Shown here piece after piece: positions 56,562 to 63,470 of a stretch of DNA of 64,000 nucleotides. Positions within the stretch are counted from its first letter, which is position 1. Every line of letters begins with the position of its first letter. Source of the stretch: a virus; the IMG/VR virus record IMGVR_UViG_3300044733_003944, positions 1 to 64,000 of that record; one strand, written 5' to 3'. The position numbers were made by a program, and so were the translations under genes. The notes beneath the pieces were generated by a model. The model searched no databases. It worked only from the letters and a program-made list of their open reading frames with translations, and was not told where the DNA came from.

Positions 56562-56687
56562 CGGTTGCAGATATACCCAGTTTGGGATTAAATAATAAAA
56601 ACTTTAAATTATAAACAAAATGACAAAAAAAGCAGAAAATCCAAATGAAACACAGAACCCCAAATTGGGTATATCTGTTGTTAGCGG
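56555..56687 (+). repeat. attC-like site a (long form)
   Basis: CCACTAACGG at the left and GTTAGCGG at the right form the ends. CAGATATACCCA (56568-56579) pairs perfectly with TGGGTATATCTG (56666-56677). The long terminal loop contains the ATG of the next cassette gene. Confidence 0.7.
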
Positions 56688-56832
56688 TTCGTTGCCTTCG
56701 GTTGATGAAGCAGGGGTAATGGCTGTAAAAATTTCAGAAATGGTAGAACCACCGTTGACAGCACAGGAACAATCGTTCTTTATTGCTGGATTTTGCGAAT
56801 GCGTAAAGTGGCTTGGTAGCAATGACCGCTAA
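56620..56832 (+). CDS. cassette 2: small hypothetical protein
   Basis: The 70-residue frame starts inside attC site a, so its first 22 residues (through GISVVSGS) come from the recombination site. The rest contains VKISEMVEPPLTAQEQSFFI, AGFCECVKWLG. A later ATG at 56719 would avoid the site. The same N-terminal pattern (NPQ/NPK...VSGS) is seen in cassette 5, which suggests that translation from the site is real. Confidence 0.55.
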   Translation: MTKKAENPNETQNPKLGISVVSGSLPSVDEAGVMAVKISEMVEPPLTAQEQSFFIAGFCECVKWLGSNDR

Positions 56833-56880
56833 CACAAAAGCAGGTGCAGTTTCAATTGCACTTGCTAACTGTTAACCGCC
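56827..56880 (+). repeat. attC-like site b
   Basis: CGCTAAC, a stem AGCAGGTGCA/TGCACTTGCT and GTTAACC make an imperfect palindrome. From 56830 to 56910 it is identical to 58673-58753. Confidence 0.7.
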
Positions 56881-56920
56881 GTTTTAATGGCGTAAATTAT
56901 TAAAATTAAATAAAAATAAT

Positions 56921-57187
56921 ATGAAAACAAAATCAGGTTACGAAACAAATGGAGATTACATTAAATTCAAAAGCGGGTTTACTGGAAATTATGCGGTTGA
57001 AACACAAAACGACATTAAACACTTTAAAAATGAATATGAAGCAGATATGCACATAATCACTAAAGTTATCGGTTGTGAAAAGGCATATCCAATCTGTAAG
57101 CACTTTGCTGAACAATCAGAAGGTTGTAATAATTGTGCTTTTGGATTTAATAGTAATTGTTCAAATCATAGAGCTGCTGCTATTTAA
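56921..57187 (+). CDS. cassette 3: Cys-rich small protein
   Basis: The 88-residue product has an aromatic, lysine-rich first half and a C-terminal cluster of five Cys with His (GCEKAYPICKHFAEQSEGCN, NCAFGFNSNCSNH), a possible zinc site. No family is recognised. It follows the 17-base leader shared with the first cassette and the gene at 58758. Confidence 0.6.
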   Translation: MKTKSGYETNGDYIKFKSGFTGNYAVETQNDIKHFKNEYEADMHIITKVIGCEKAYPICKHFAEQSEGCNNCAFGFNSNCSNHRAAAI

Positions 57188-57190
57188 AAT

Positions 57191-57248
57191 GGCACATAAC
57201 GGTTGAGAATATGTGTTCGTTTTAATGACACATATTCTTTGTTATAAG
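57191..57248 (+). repeat. attC-like site c
   Basis: GCACATAACGG at the left, GTTATAAG at the right, and a perfect 10-bp stem GAATATGTGT/ACACATATTC with loop TCGTTTTAATG. Confidence 0.8.
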
Positions 57249-57289
57249 TATGTAAAACAAAAATTATACAAATTAAAAAATAAAAAATC

Positions 57290-57604
57290 ATGGAAAAATT
57301 AAACGGAGAACAAATAGAACCAATAAAAATCACGACTGCTGTTGAAGATATTATTAATGTAATCAAGATGAATGAAAAATCAGAAAAGAAAGCTGATTTA
57401 TTATTAGTTGCAGAAGAAAAATTGAAAAAGGAAACAAACCAACGATTTATAGCACACCGTATAGGTAAAATTGATGTTATTAAAGATGTATTAATGAAAC
57501 AATCTTTTTCAATTAAAGAAATGTTTGATGAATTGAAAACTCTTACTGAACCTTCTGAATATGACAAGATATTGAATGATTTTTTAAATAAAATAAATTC
57601 ATAA
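57290..57604 (+). CDS. cassette 4: helical hypothetical protein
   Basis: The 104-residue product is predicted to be almost all helix, with charged heptad-like stretches (KMNEKSEKKADLLLVAEEKL) and no hydrophobic segment. Nothing identifies its role; small helical proteins are common among cassette genes of unknown function. Confidence 0.6.
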   Translation: MEKLNGEQIEPIKITTAVEDIINVIKMNEKSEKKADLLLVAEEKLKKETNQRFIAHRIGKIDVIKDVLMKQSFSIKEMFDELKTLTEPSEYDKILNDFLNKINS

Positions 57605-57618
57605 ATTTTGTTTTTATT

Positions 57619-57753
57619 ACTTATAACGGTTCTCGGCTTGGCGAGGTTGGGGACTAAAAGCACAATCGCTAAAATTAATTACAAATTTTAATAAATAGAA
57701 CAAATGAACAATTCAGAACAAAACCCCCAATCTTGCCAAACCGATGTTAGTGG
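57619..57753 (+). repeat. attC-like site d (long form)
   Basis: TTATAACGG to GTTAGTGG. GGCTTGGCGAGGTTGGGG (57635-57652) pairs CCCCCAATCTTGCCAAACC (57724-57742) with few mismatches. The next gene starts inside the loop at 57704. Confidence 0.7.
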
Positions 57754-57931
57754 CAGTGCTTGGTTTGAAACAGAACAAATCGAAACTTTTGTTGGTGAAA
57801 TGGATAATGGTGGAGAACGTAAGAAATTAGTTGTTTTACATCAATGCGGTGAAGATAAAAAAGCATTGATAGAACAATTAAAAACGATGATAAGTGGTTT
57901 AGAAACTAATTTCGATTGGTTTGCTTCGTAG
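57704..57931 (+). CDS. cassette 5: small acidic protein
   Basis: The 75-residue frame begins inside site d; residues 1-18 (MNNSEQNPQSCQTDVSGS) are encoded by the site. The body (WFETEQIETFVGEMDNGGER, KKLVVLHQCGED) is acidic with a C-terminal helix. The pattern N-x-Q/T-NP...VSGS matches cassette 2, whose site is the other long-form attC. Confidence 0.55.
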   Translation: MNNSEQNPQSCQTDVSGSAWFETEQIETFVGEMDNGGERKKLVVLHQCGEDKKALIEQLKTMISGLETNFDWFAS

Positions 57932-57935
57932 TATT

Positions 57936-57989
57936 GCCACTAACACAAAGCTAAATGACGTTTTAATGTCTTTTAGCAACTGTTATGCG
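57936..57989 (+). repeat. attC-like site e
   Basis: GCCACTAAC at the left, GTTATGCGG at the right, and stem GCTAAATGAC/GTCTTTTAGC with loop GTTTTAAT. Confidence 0.8.
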
Positions 57990-58017
57990 GAATGTAAAAC
58001 CTTAAACAACAAGAACA

Positions 58018-58059
58018 ATGAAACAGACAGCAGTAGATTGGTTGGAAGATAACGTCTGA
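58018..58059 (+). pseudogene. cassette 6: truncated cassette gene remnant
   Basis: A 13-codon frame (MKQTAVDWLEDNV) reads like the first residues of a small phage or bacterial protein and then runs into attC site f and stops. It is probably a cassette whose gene was deleted, leaving start and site. Confidence 0.5.
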
Positions 58060-58102
58060 TGATAAACAATCGTTTTAATGTTGTTTATCATTTGTTATAC
58101 AC
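58047..58102 (+). repeat. attC-like site f
   Basis: GATAACG at the left, GTTATACAC at the right, and stem ATGATAAACAA/TTGTTTATCAT with loop TCGTTTTAATG. Confidence 0.78.
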
Positions 58103-58129
58103 AGTACATTTTAAATTAAAAATAAATAT

Positions 58130-58663
58130 ATGAAAGAAAAATTAGAAAATGAGAGACCAACACCTATAGAACAAAAAGATGTTGTTTGGGGTGAGCGTGA
58201 AAGAAAAGAGAAAGTAAGTGTTTTAATAGGACTTAGTCGCTCACCAAATTTCAAACCGATTTCTGATATGGAAACAGGTGAATATGAGTATTGGTTAAGG
58301 AGTAATGAAGATTTATTTGATGTTATACCAAAATTAGGTTTGGGACTATCAAACTTTTTCAACCAACATAAGTATGGTAACGAAGAAATAACATACTTAG
58401 ACTTTCAACAAATGGGATTCACAGTTAAACATTATGACGAAGATTGGTGTACATTCAAAAAAAGGATGAATAATTGTGAAGTTAGTGGTAAGTTTTATTT
58501 TAAGACAAACCATCTAATGATTGCAAATTGGATTAATAATGAAGGAGAAAATTGTTTTAATGGGACTATCCATAACAAAAGATTTCTATTTGAGGTATTA
58601 ACATCATTAAGTGCTGTTTCACGAGAAGAAATTTTAGGTATTGGTCGAAAATATATGGATTAG
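58130..58663 (+). CDS. cassette 7: hypothetical protein
   Basis: The 177-residue product has a basic charged N-terminus and a folded body with aromatic residues and Cys (LDFQQMGFTVKHYDEDWCTF). No family is recognised. It is the longest cassette gene and is bounded by sites f and g. Confidence 0.62.
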   Translation: MKEKLENERPTPIEQKDVVWGERERKEKVSVLIGLSRSPNFKPISDMETGEYEYWLRSNEDLFDVIPKLGLGLSNFFNQHKYGNEEITYLDFQQMGFTVKHYDEDWCTFKKRMNNCEVSGKFYFKTNHLMIANWINNEGENCFNGTIHNKRFLFEVLTSLSAVSREEILGIGRKYMD

Positions 58664-58667
58664 TATT

Positions 58668-58722
58668 GTGTATAACACAAAAGCAGGTGCAGTTTCAATT
58701 GCACTTGCTAACTGTTAACCGC
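58668..58722 (+). repeat. attC-like site g
   Basis: TATAAC, then the same stem and GTTAACC as site b. The 81 bases 58673-58753 equal 56830-56910 exactly. Confidence 0.7.
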
Positions 58723-58757
58723 CGTTTTAATGGCGTAAATTATTAAAATTAAAAACT

Positions 58758-59030
58758 ATGAAAACTTTCCAAGATTTAGAATTCGAGCAAATCAATGATG
58801 CACCGTTTATGGTCGGTAAAAAAACCCGTATGCATTTTGATAATGGATATGGTGTATCTGTTGTATCACACTCTCATTCATATGGTGGTCGTGATGGTCT
58901 TTATGAGATTGCGGTATTGGATTCTGACGATAAACTTACTTATGATACTCCTGTGACAAATGACGTAATTGGTTACTTGAGTGAAGAAGATGTAACCGAT
59001 GTTATGAAACAAGTTCAAGAATTAAAGTAA
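58758..59030 (+). CDS. hypothetical phage protein after the cassette array
   Basis: The 90-residue product (MKTFQDLEFEQI) has a strand-rich pattern (TRMHFDNGYGVSVVSHSHSY) and resembles small conserved phage proteins. It follows the 17-base leader at the right end of the array, so it may be the original neighbour of tRNA-Asp. Its stop overlaps the next start by one base, making an operon. Confidence 0.6.
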   Translation: MKTFQDLEFEQINDAPFMVGKKTRMHFDNGYGVSVVSHSHSYGGRDGLYEIAVLDSDDKLTYDTPVTNDVIGYLSEEDVTDVMKQVQELK

Positions 59031-59308
59031 TGAAAAAGAAACAACAAAAAGCAATTGACAAGATTATGGATTGGTTTGACTTTTCTAAAGTTCATCGAAC
59101 TATGGTTGCGTTAGACTGGAAATGGGCGTCTGCTGAAGATGGAATCCCAACTGAACCTGAAATAAGGGAAACTGCAAGAAGATTAATGGAAGATGCTATT
59201 AATCAAAAAATTAGTATTGGAACCGGAGGATTTAGAGTTCATTATGATAAAAAAGATGATTTTATTTCATTATCGTTTGTTATTTCAGAATGGGATGAAA
59301 CTTTTTAA
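59030..59308 (+). CDS. small hypothetical phage protein
   Basis: The 92-residue product contains IDKIMDWFDFSKVHRTMVAL, WKWA and a C-terminal TGGFRVHYDKKDDFISLSFV. I have the impression that this MDWFDF...DWKW...GTGGF pattern is conserved in phages, but no role is known. It is translationally coupled to the preceding gene. Confidence 0.62.
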   Translation: MKKKQQKAIDKIMDWFDFSKVHRTMVALDWKWASAEDGIPTEPEIRETARRLMEDAINQKISIGTGGFRVHYDKKDDFISLSFVISEWDETF

Positions 59309-59381
59309 TAAAAAATTTGGTTATTTAAAATAAAATCACTATATTTATATTATTGTTTAACTTAAAAATCTAAAAAAAACT

Positions 59382-59624
59382 ATGGCAACAAAATCAGGAA
59401 ACAAAGGACGTTACGTCTGTAAAGTGGGGTATTTCGACATTTATGCAAAAGACACTTTAAAGCCCGCTAAAACTTCAAAATACAAATGGACTAAAGGTGA
59501 AGTAAAATCAACCGAATATGTTTTGTATCACTCTAAAAAAGTTGTGGATAAAGGATTCCAAACAAAAGATTTGGCCGTAGCCAAAGCTTCTGAGTTAATG
59601 TCAAAACATAAAGTTTCCGCCTAA
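59382..59624 (+). CDS. small basic hypothetical protein
   Basis: The 80-residue product is lysine-rich with strand-like segments (RYVCKVGYFDIYAKDTLKP, STEYVLYHSKKVVD). The upstream region has TATTTATA 31-40 bases before the start, further than usual. Basic strand-rich proteins of this size may bind nucleic acid. No family is recognised. Confidence 0.58.
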   Translation: MATKSGNKGRYVCKVGYFDIYAKDTLKPAKTSKYKWTKGEVKSTEYVLYHSKKVVDKGFQTKDLAVAKASELMSKHKVSA

Positions 59625-59634
59625 TTAAAAAAAT

Positions 59635-59835
59635 ATGAGTATTATAATTAATTTTTTAAAAGGTGTTGTGTCCACCATTTTTGTTATGATTGGTTGTTTT
59701 TTGGTAACTTTTTATATGAAAGAACCATTTAGCATCGTTAGTCTCTTTTGTGGTCTTTTAGGGTTTTTTATTCTGTATCCCGCAGTTGATAAATGGAAAG
59801 AAACCTTAAAGTTTCGAAAAAATAGATCAAAGTAG
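59635..59835 (+). CDS. small two-span membrane protein
   Basis: The 66-residue product has two hydrophobic spans (GVVSTIFVMIGCFLVTFYM; FSIVSLFCGLLGFFILYPAV) and a basic C-terminus. It precedes two other tiny membrane proteins; together they could form a lysis set. Confidence 0.58.
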   Translation: MSIIINFLKGVVSTIFVMIGCFLVTFYMKEPFSIVSLFCGLLGFFILYPAVDKWKETLKFRKNRSK

Positions 59836-59891
59836 GTAAATGCTAATTTAGCATTACTTTTAGTAAAAAAAAACGTTTTAAAATAAAAAAA

Positions 59892-59981
59892 ATGAACCCA
59901 TCAATTTTAGTTGCAATTTCGGTTCCAGTTACTCTGGTGTTGATTTTGGTAATCATGTCACTTAAAGGACAAAAAGAATAA
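59892..59981 (+). CDS. 29-residue single-span membrane peptide
   Basis: A short frame encodes MNPSILVAISVPVTLVLILV then IMSLKGQKE, one membrane helix with a basic end. Phage lysis operons often contain such peptides. The position between two other membrane genes supports it. Confidence 0.5.
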   Translation: MNPSILVAISVPVTLVLILVIMSLKGQKE

Positions 59982-60066
59982 GGAACTAATCTTTACTTTT
60001 TTTGTTTGTTTTGTAAACGGACAAGTATTTATAGAATAAATAATTCTATTTAAAACTCGAACAAAA

Positions 60067-60240
60067 ATGAAATTAACAAAAGAACAAATTTTAGGAATTA
60101 CAAGACACGGGCTTACGTTTATTGGTGGTATTTTGGTAATGAAAGGTCTCGTTGACGAAACAACTGTTACTGAAATCGTTGGTGGTGTAATCACTTTAAC
60201 AGGAACAATTTGGTCCATCATTGTTAAAAAACAAGCTTAA
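60067..60240 (+). CDS. holin-like protein
   Basis: The 57-residue product has the layout of small phage holins: a polar start (MKLTKEQILGITRHG), a first span (LTFIGGILVMKGLV), a turn (DETTVTEI) and a second span (VGGVITLTGTIWSIIV) ending in KKQA. It would permeabilise the inner membrane in lysis. TATTTATA lies about 38 bases upstream. It is close to a GAF membrane protein and an M15 peptidase that could serve as endolysin. Confidence 0.65.
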   Translation: MKLTKEQILGITRHGLTFIGGILVMKGLVDETTVTEIVGGVITLTGTIWSIIVKKQA

Positions 60241-60253
60241 TCTTAACAAAAAT

Positions 60254-60282
60254 ATATCCCCCTTCTTTATGTTGGGGGATAT
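60254..60282 (+). terminator. hairpin, probable terminator
   Basis: ATATCCCCC pairs GGGGGATAT. There is no long T run; the following TTTATTATA may also serve the next gene as an AT promoter box. Confidence 0.5.
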
Positions 60283-60307
60283 TTATTATATATAAAAAAA
60301 TTCATAT

Positions 60308-60910
60308 ATGTCTGAAATTGTAATCGCATTCATCACAGGGGTTTTAGGACCAATTTTACTAATTTACATCAAACATCTTTTGGATAAAAAGAAGAAAAAA
60401 CCTGATATGGTAATGGATACATTAAGGGTTAGTGAGTTGATAAATTCCAAAATTGAGCACATCAAAGAAGAATTTGATGCTGATAGAGTTTGGGTTTCAC
60501 AATTTCACAATGGAGGTAATTTTTATCCAACTGGAAAATCTATGGCGAAGTTTTCGATTATGTATGAAACAGTTGGACAATATGGTCAATCAGTTCAGAC
60601 TAATTTTAAAAACATTCCTGTTAATTTATTTTCTAAATCAATAAATGAATTATTAAATAATGATTCAATTGAAATACCCGACTATACGGACGAAAAGATT
60701 CCAACTTTTGGATTGAAGTATGTTGCCGAAGAAACAGGATGTAAGTCTTCTTATTTATTTGCAATTAAAACAATTGAGGATAGATTCATTGGGATTTTAT
60801 CGGTTGATTACACAAGAGATAAAAAAAGTCTAACTTCTGAAGAAATTATCCATCTTCAAGTTCATGCATCATCAATCGGTGGTGTTTTAATGAGTTATTT
60901 GAATCAGTAA
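60308..60910 (+). CDS. membrane-anchored GAF-domain-like protein
   Basis: The 200-residue product has an N-terminal span (IVIAFITGVLGPILLIYIKHLL), then a domain of GAF type. The sequence DADRVWVSQFHNGGNFYPTG gives the first strand and loop, CKSSYLFAIKTIEDRFIGIL the later strands, and LTSEEIIHLQVHASSIGGVL the final helix. GAF domains bind small ligands, but the ligand here is unknown. It may sense a host metabolite or simply form a dimeric membrane protein. It lies directly downstream of the holin-like gene. Confidence 0.65.
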   Translation: MSEIVIAFITGVLGPILLIYIKHLLDKKKKKPDMVMDTLRVSELINSKIEHIKEEFDADRVWVSQFHNGGNFYPTGKSMAKFSIMYETVGQYGQSVQTNFKNIPVNLFSKSINELLNNDSIEIPDYTDEKIPTFGLKYVAEETGCKSSYLFAIKTIEDRFIGILSVDYTRDKKSLTSEEIIHLQVHASSIGGVLMSYLNQ

Positions 60911-60929
60911 AGATTTTTTCATATCTTTG
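60899..60929 (+). promoter_or_regulatory. host-type promoter
   Basis: TTG at 60899-60901 and TATCTTTG at 60922-60929 are 20 bases apart, ending 4 bases before the ATG at 60934. Confidence 0.6.
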
Positions 60930-60933
60930 TGAT

Positions 60934-61422
60934 ATGAATATTTTCTTTTTAGATTTTGACACCAACAAATGTGCGAAATATCATTGTGATAAACACGTAG
61001 TTAAAATGATATTGGAAACCGCGCAACTTTTATGTGGCGTTCACCACACTACCCCCCAAGTCACCCCCCAAGTTCCCTACAAGTTATCACACAAAAATCA
61101 TCCTTGTGCTATTTGGGCTCGTGAGAGTTTGTCTAATTACTTATATCTATGTGATCTTGGTTTAGAGTTATGTAAAGAATATACTTATCGTTATGGTAAG
61201 AGACACAAATCTCAAGATGTTATTGAGTGGTGTTTAATTAATAAGCCAAACATCGTTGATAAAAACTTCACCACACCACCAAAGGCAATGCCTGACGAAT
61301 ATAAAACAGGTGATGTTATTGAGTCCTACCGAAATTACTATCGTGGTGCCAAACGTGATTTTTGTAAATGGAAAAATAGAGAGGTTCCTGAATGGTTTTT
61401 AAATACTGAAGTATTTATATAG
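60934..61422 (+). CDS. conserved phage protein, possible DNA glycosylase-like
   Basis: The 162-residue product contains NKCAKYHCDKHVVKMILETA, HKNHPCAIWARESLSNYLYL and LELCKEYTYRYGKRHKSQ. I associate this pattern with a conserved phage family and with remote similarity to pyrimidine-dimer DNA glycosylases (T4 DenV type), but this is memory of the pattern, not a measured match. If right, it repairs UV damage together with UvrC-like and UmuDC proteins. A host-type promoter precedes it directly, giving an almost leaderless mRNA. The insertion TTPQVTPQVPY is a tandem repeat. Confidence 0.6.
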   Translation: MNIFFLDFDTNKCAKYHCDKHVVKMILETAQLLCGVHHTTPQVTPQVPYKLSHKNHPCAIWARESLSNYLYLCDLGLELCKEYTYRYGKRHKSQDVIEWCLINKPNIVDKNFTTPPKAMPDEYKTGDVIESYRNYYRGAKRDFCKWKNREVPEWFLNTEVFI

Positions 61423-61438
61423 AAATATATTTTCTATA

Positions 61439-62173
61439 ATGGTTTCAAGATCAGAATGCAGTAGTTCAAACCCATGTTCAAAATTTGGATCCACCGATAA
61501 TGGGTGTCTTCAAAATTTAAAAAAAGGTGAGGTTGGTTCAAGCAAATATGAATTGGCTTCTGAGGCTGCAGACGCACTCGAGATAATGTATGAAGACATG
61601 CCCGAAGACGTTCAAAAAGATTTAAAAATCTCAGATTCTTATCGTCCATTAAAAATCCAATGTAATATTTTCAATTTTGACACTTATGAAGAAACAGGAA
61701 AGAGAATTAAAATTGGGACTTCTAATGTTGCTGTGGCGGCTCCTGGAACGTCAAATCATGGTTGGGGTAGAGCATTAGACTTGTCGTCAAGAAAGGCTCA
61801 ACAGTGGATCAAAGACAATGGATATAAGTATGGTTGGTGTTGGGGTGAGGTTACATCGGAACCATGGCATTTTACTTACTGCGGACCAGGACCAAATAGA
61901 TCATCAAGATGTGATAGTTTTTGTAAGGGTAAAATGGAAATATCATCAACCGATACTTCCATTGATGACGAAGAAGAAGAAGGATCAATTGAAAAGGAAA
62001 CCACAACTGACAAAAAAACCAAATCTAACCAATCTTCATCAGCTTTGGGACCTATTGGTGATTTTTTAAATTTTCTTGGTATTGTAGGTGAGATGAAAGA
62101 GTCGATTGAAGAAAATGAAAATTTGAATGAAGAATTAAATAGAATTCACGATATTTTTAAAAAAATTCTTTAA
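61439..62173 (+). CDS. M15-type D-Ala-D-Ala/L-Ala-D-Glu carboxypeptidase-like
   Basis: The 244-residue product has a zinc peptidase domain of the M15 type: SDSYRPLKIQ (substrate loop), NHGWGRALDL at about 106-115 (first His and Asp ligands) and TSEPWHFTYCG at about 139-149 (final His). It should cut peptidoglycan stem peptides. Near residue 190-225 is a Ser/Lys linker and a short hydrophobic piece, and the end (ENENLNEELNRIHDIFKKIL) resembles the EQIxRI tag but at the C-terminus. It could be the endolysin that works with the holin-like protein. Confidence 0.85.
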   Translation: MVSRSECSSSNPCSKFGSTDNGCLQNLKKGEVGSSKYELASEAADALEIMYEDMPEDVQKDLKISDSYRPLKIQCNIFNFDTYEETGKRIKIGTSNVAVAAPGTSNHGWGRALDLSSRKAQQWIKDNGYKYGWCWGEVTSEPWHFTYCGPGPNRSSRCDSFCKGKMEISSTDTSIDDEEEEGSIEKETTTDKKTKSNQSSSALGPIGDFLNFLGIVGEMKESIEENENLNEELNRIHDIFKKIL

Positions 62174-62229
62174 CTTTGTTGACACAACGAAATATTTATA
62201 TTATCATTTCACTATAAATAAAAAAGATT

Positions 62230-62376
62230 ATGAGTGAAGAACCAAAATTAGTTGAAATTTATTACTACTATAACAACGGAGTTCAAGTATGGACATCAAA
62301 TGAGACTTTCGCTAAAATAAGAGCGGTCCAATGTGGTAGTAAATTATATTTTGAAACCGTAGAAATTGCGGAATAA
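62230..62376 (+). CDS. small hypothetical protein
   Basis: A 48-codon frame (MSEEPKLVEIYYYYNNGVQV...) encodes a small strand-rich protein. A TATTTATA box lies 32-40 bases upstream and TATAAATA 10-20 bases upstream of the start. The composition is credible for a real gene. No family is recognised. Confidence 0.5.
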   Translation: MSEEPKLVEIYYYYNNGVQVWTSNETFAKIRAVQCGSKLYFETVEIAE

Positions 62377-62404
62377 AAAAAATAAAAAAAAAATCACAAA
62401 GTGC

Positions 62405-62435
62405 TTGACAGATTAAAATAAATGTCTTAACTTTG
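62405..62435 (+). promoter_or_regulatory. strong host-type promoter of the giant non-coding RNA
   Basis: TTGACAG and TAACTTTG are 20 bases apart. Transcription would start near 62443, where a perfect ATCGGA/TCCGAT hairpin begins. Confidence 0.78.
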
Positions 62436-62461
62436 TAAAACAAATCGGAAAAGTCCGATAC

Positions 62462-62476
62462 GTTCTTTGAAAAAAT
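62462..62476 (+). promoter_or_regulatory. boxA-like element of the giant RNA
   Basis: GTTCTTTGAAAAAAT lies about 20 bases into the transcript. Confidence 0.5.
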
Positions 62477-63395
62477 AGATTATCCATTCAGGTAAAAGTT
62501 TTGTCAGATTATTTGACAAGTAATTGGAATGAAATTTTCATCTTTTAACTGATAAAGATATTGGGCCGTGTATAGTCCATAAATAATCTACGAAAGTAGG
62601 ATAAAGTGAGTCATTTGTGTTAGATGATTTGCGGCTTCTTCGGGAGCTCGAGTACACAAGCGGGATACCGTTTAACCTTTAGTACCGAGGGCAACGCTGT
62701 AGGGAAAGTGGTTAGGTGATTTGGCGATGTGGGTCGTCAAATTGAGGTGGGAACACCAATAGGAATAACTCGTAGGAATATTTGCAAAACATGATATTAT
62801 CCAATTTCATTATTGCGTGTTCCAATATAAAAGGATACTTAAAGCCGAAAGGTATGTTAGTGTACGAGTGGTGTCGTTACTAACCTTAATTTACTTCTAC
62901 CAAGGAGTTAGTTTCGAAGTAGTCTTGAAATATGGAGATGGGGACATTTCACGGAGTAGTTGAGTATCGACTCGTTCAAAAGATGGGTTGGCTCGGTTGG
63001 CGGACCACTACTTCGATAATCCACGACACAAAACTTATTATTATTAATAACCATTAAGAATAAATTAAGGAAAAGTGTCCGTCAGGTTTGGATGAAAGGT
63101 GACTACATAGTAATGAGCCGTTCATTGCACACAGAGATCCCAAGTCGATGTGTAATTATCCGAAAAACCTTTAGTCCCGCAAGGACGAGTTGGGGAGGCA
63201 TCCTCGAGAAGAGTAGATTAGGATGAGAGTAATTCAAACCTCAAGGAATGGTATACCTAAAAGACCGTCACTGAGAAATACTTCTCAAAAGGAAGTGGAT
63301 AAGAGTAGAAACAATAATGACTCTAAAGGTTCTCACACAAACGTGTAATCTCAGCGTTTCTTTTTTTTAAAATGGAGCCACCGGTAAAAAACATT

Positions 63396-63418
63396 AGGGA
63401 CGAATCGTCCCTTTTTTT
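63396..63418 (+). terminator. intrinsic terminator of the giant RNA
   Basis: AGGGACG and CGTCCCT pair around AAT, followed by TTTTTTT. Confidence 0.88.
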
Positions 63419-63437
63419 ATGCCCAAAAATTTAAGTA

Positions 63438-63467
63438 TAAAAAAACCCCATCCGAAGATGAGGTTTC
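63438..63467 (-). terminator. intrinsic terminator of the tmRNA
   Basis: Read on the minus strand, CCTCATC-TTCG-GATGGGG is followed by seven T, 4 bases after the encoded CCA of the tmRNA. Confidence 0.85.
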
Positions 63468-63470
63468 AAT

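Larger units (their letters stand above)
56331..58753 (+). mobile_element. integron-like gene-cassette array without integrase
   Basis: Seven short genes or remnants in one orientation are each separated by an imperfect palindrome. Each palindrome begins with a YAAC-type inverse core near the preceding stop and ends with a GTTA-type core before the next gene. Four of the hairpin loops carry the same CGTTTTAATG-like motif. A 17-base sequence (AAATTATTAAAATTAAA) occurs at both ends of the block (56331-56347 and 58737-58753) and once inside (56894-56910). No integrase gene is present in the window, so this is of the type called CALIN (attC cluster lacking integrase). Its presence in a phage tRNA array is unexpected. 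Confidence 0.72.
62443..63418 (+). ncRNA. giant structured non-coding RNA (about 975 nt), GOLLD/ROOL-like candidate
   Basis: A strong promoter, a boxA-like GTTCTTTGA at 62462, and a terminator (AGGGACGAATCGTCCC plus seven T at 63396-63418) frame about 975 bases with no credible frame. The base composition is clearly higher in G and C than the genes around it. Many hairpins are visible: CTAC-GAAA-GTAG near 62589, a long-range helix TCGAAGTAGT (62916) with ACTACTTCGA (63008), GTCC-CGCAA-GGAC near 63176, GAGG-CAT-CCTC near 63195, ACAC-AAAC-GTGT near 63340. Size, tRNA/tmRNA neighbourhood and phage context are those of GOLLD or ROOL RNAs, which form multimeric cages. Confidence 0.72.

Noticed and set aside
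56604-58362. Minus-strand frames in the cassette array
   Set aside because: They run through the attC hairpins and the sense genes, with no supporting start context.
58758-59030. An eighth cassette of the array
   Set aside because: No attC-like site follows it, and it is coupled to an ordinary phage gene; it is more likely the original neighbour.
62443-63418. Ribosomal RNA or RNase P RNA
   Set aside because: No conserved 16S/23S segments or RNase P core motifs are visible, and the length fits neither.
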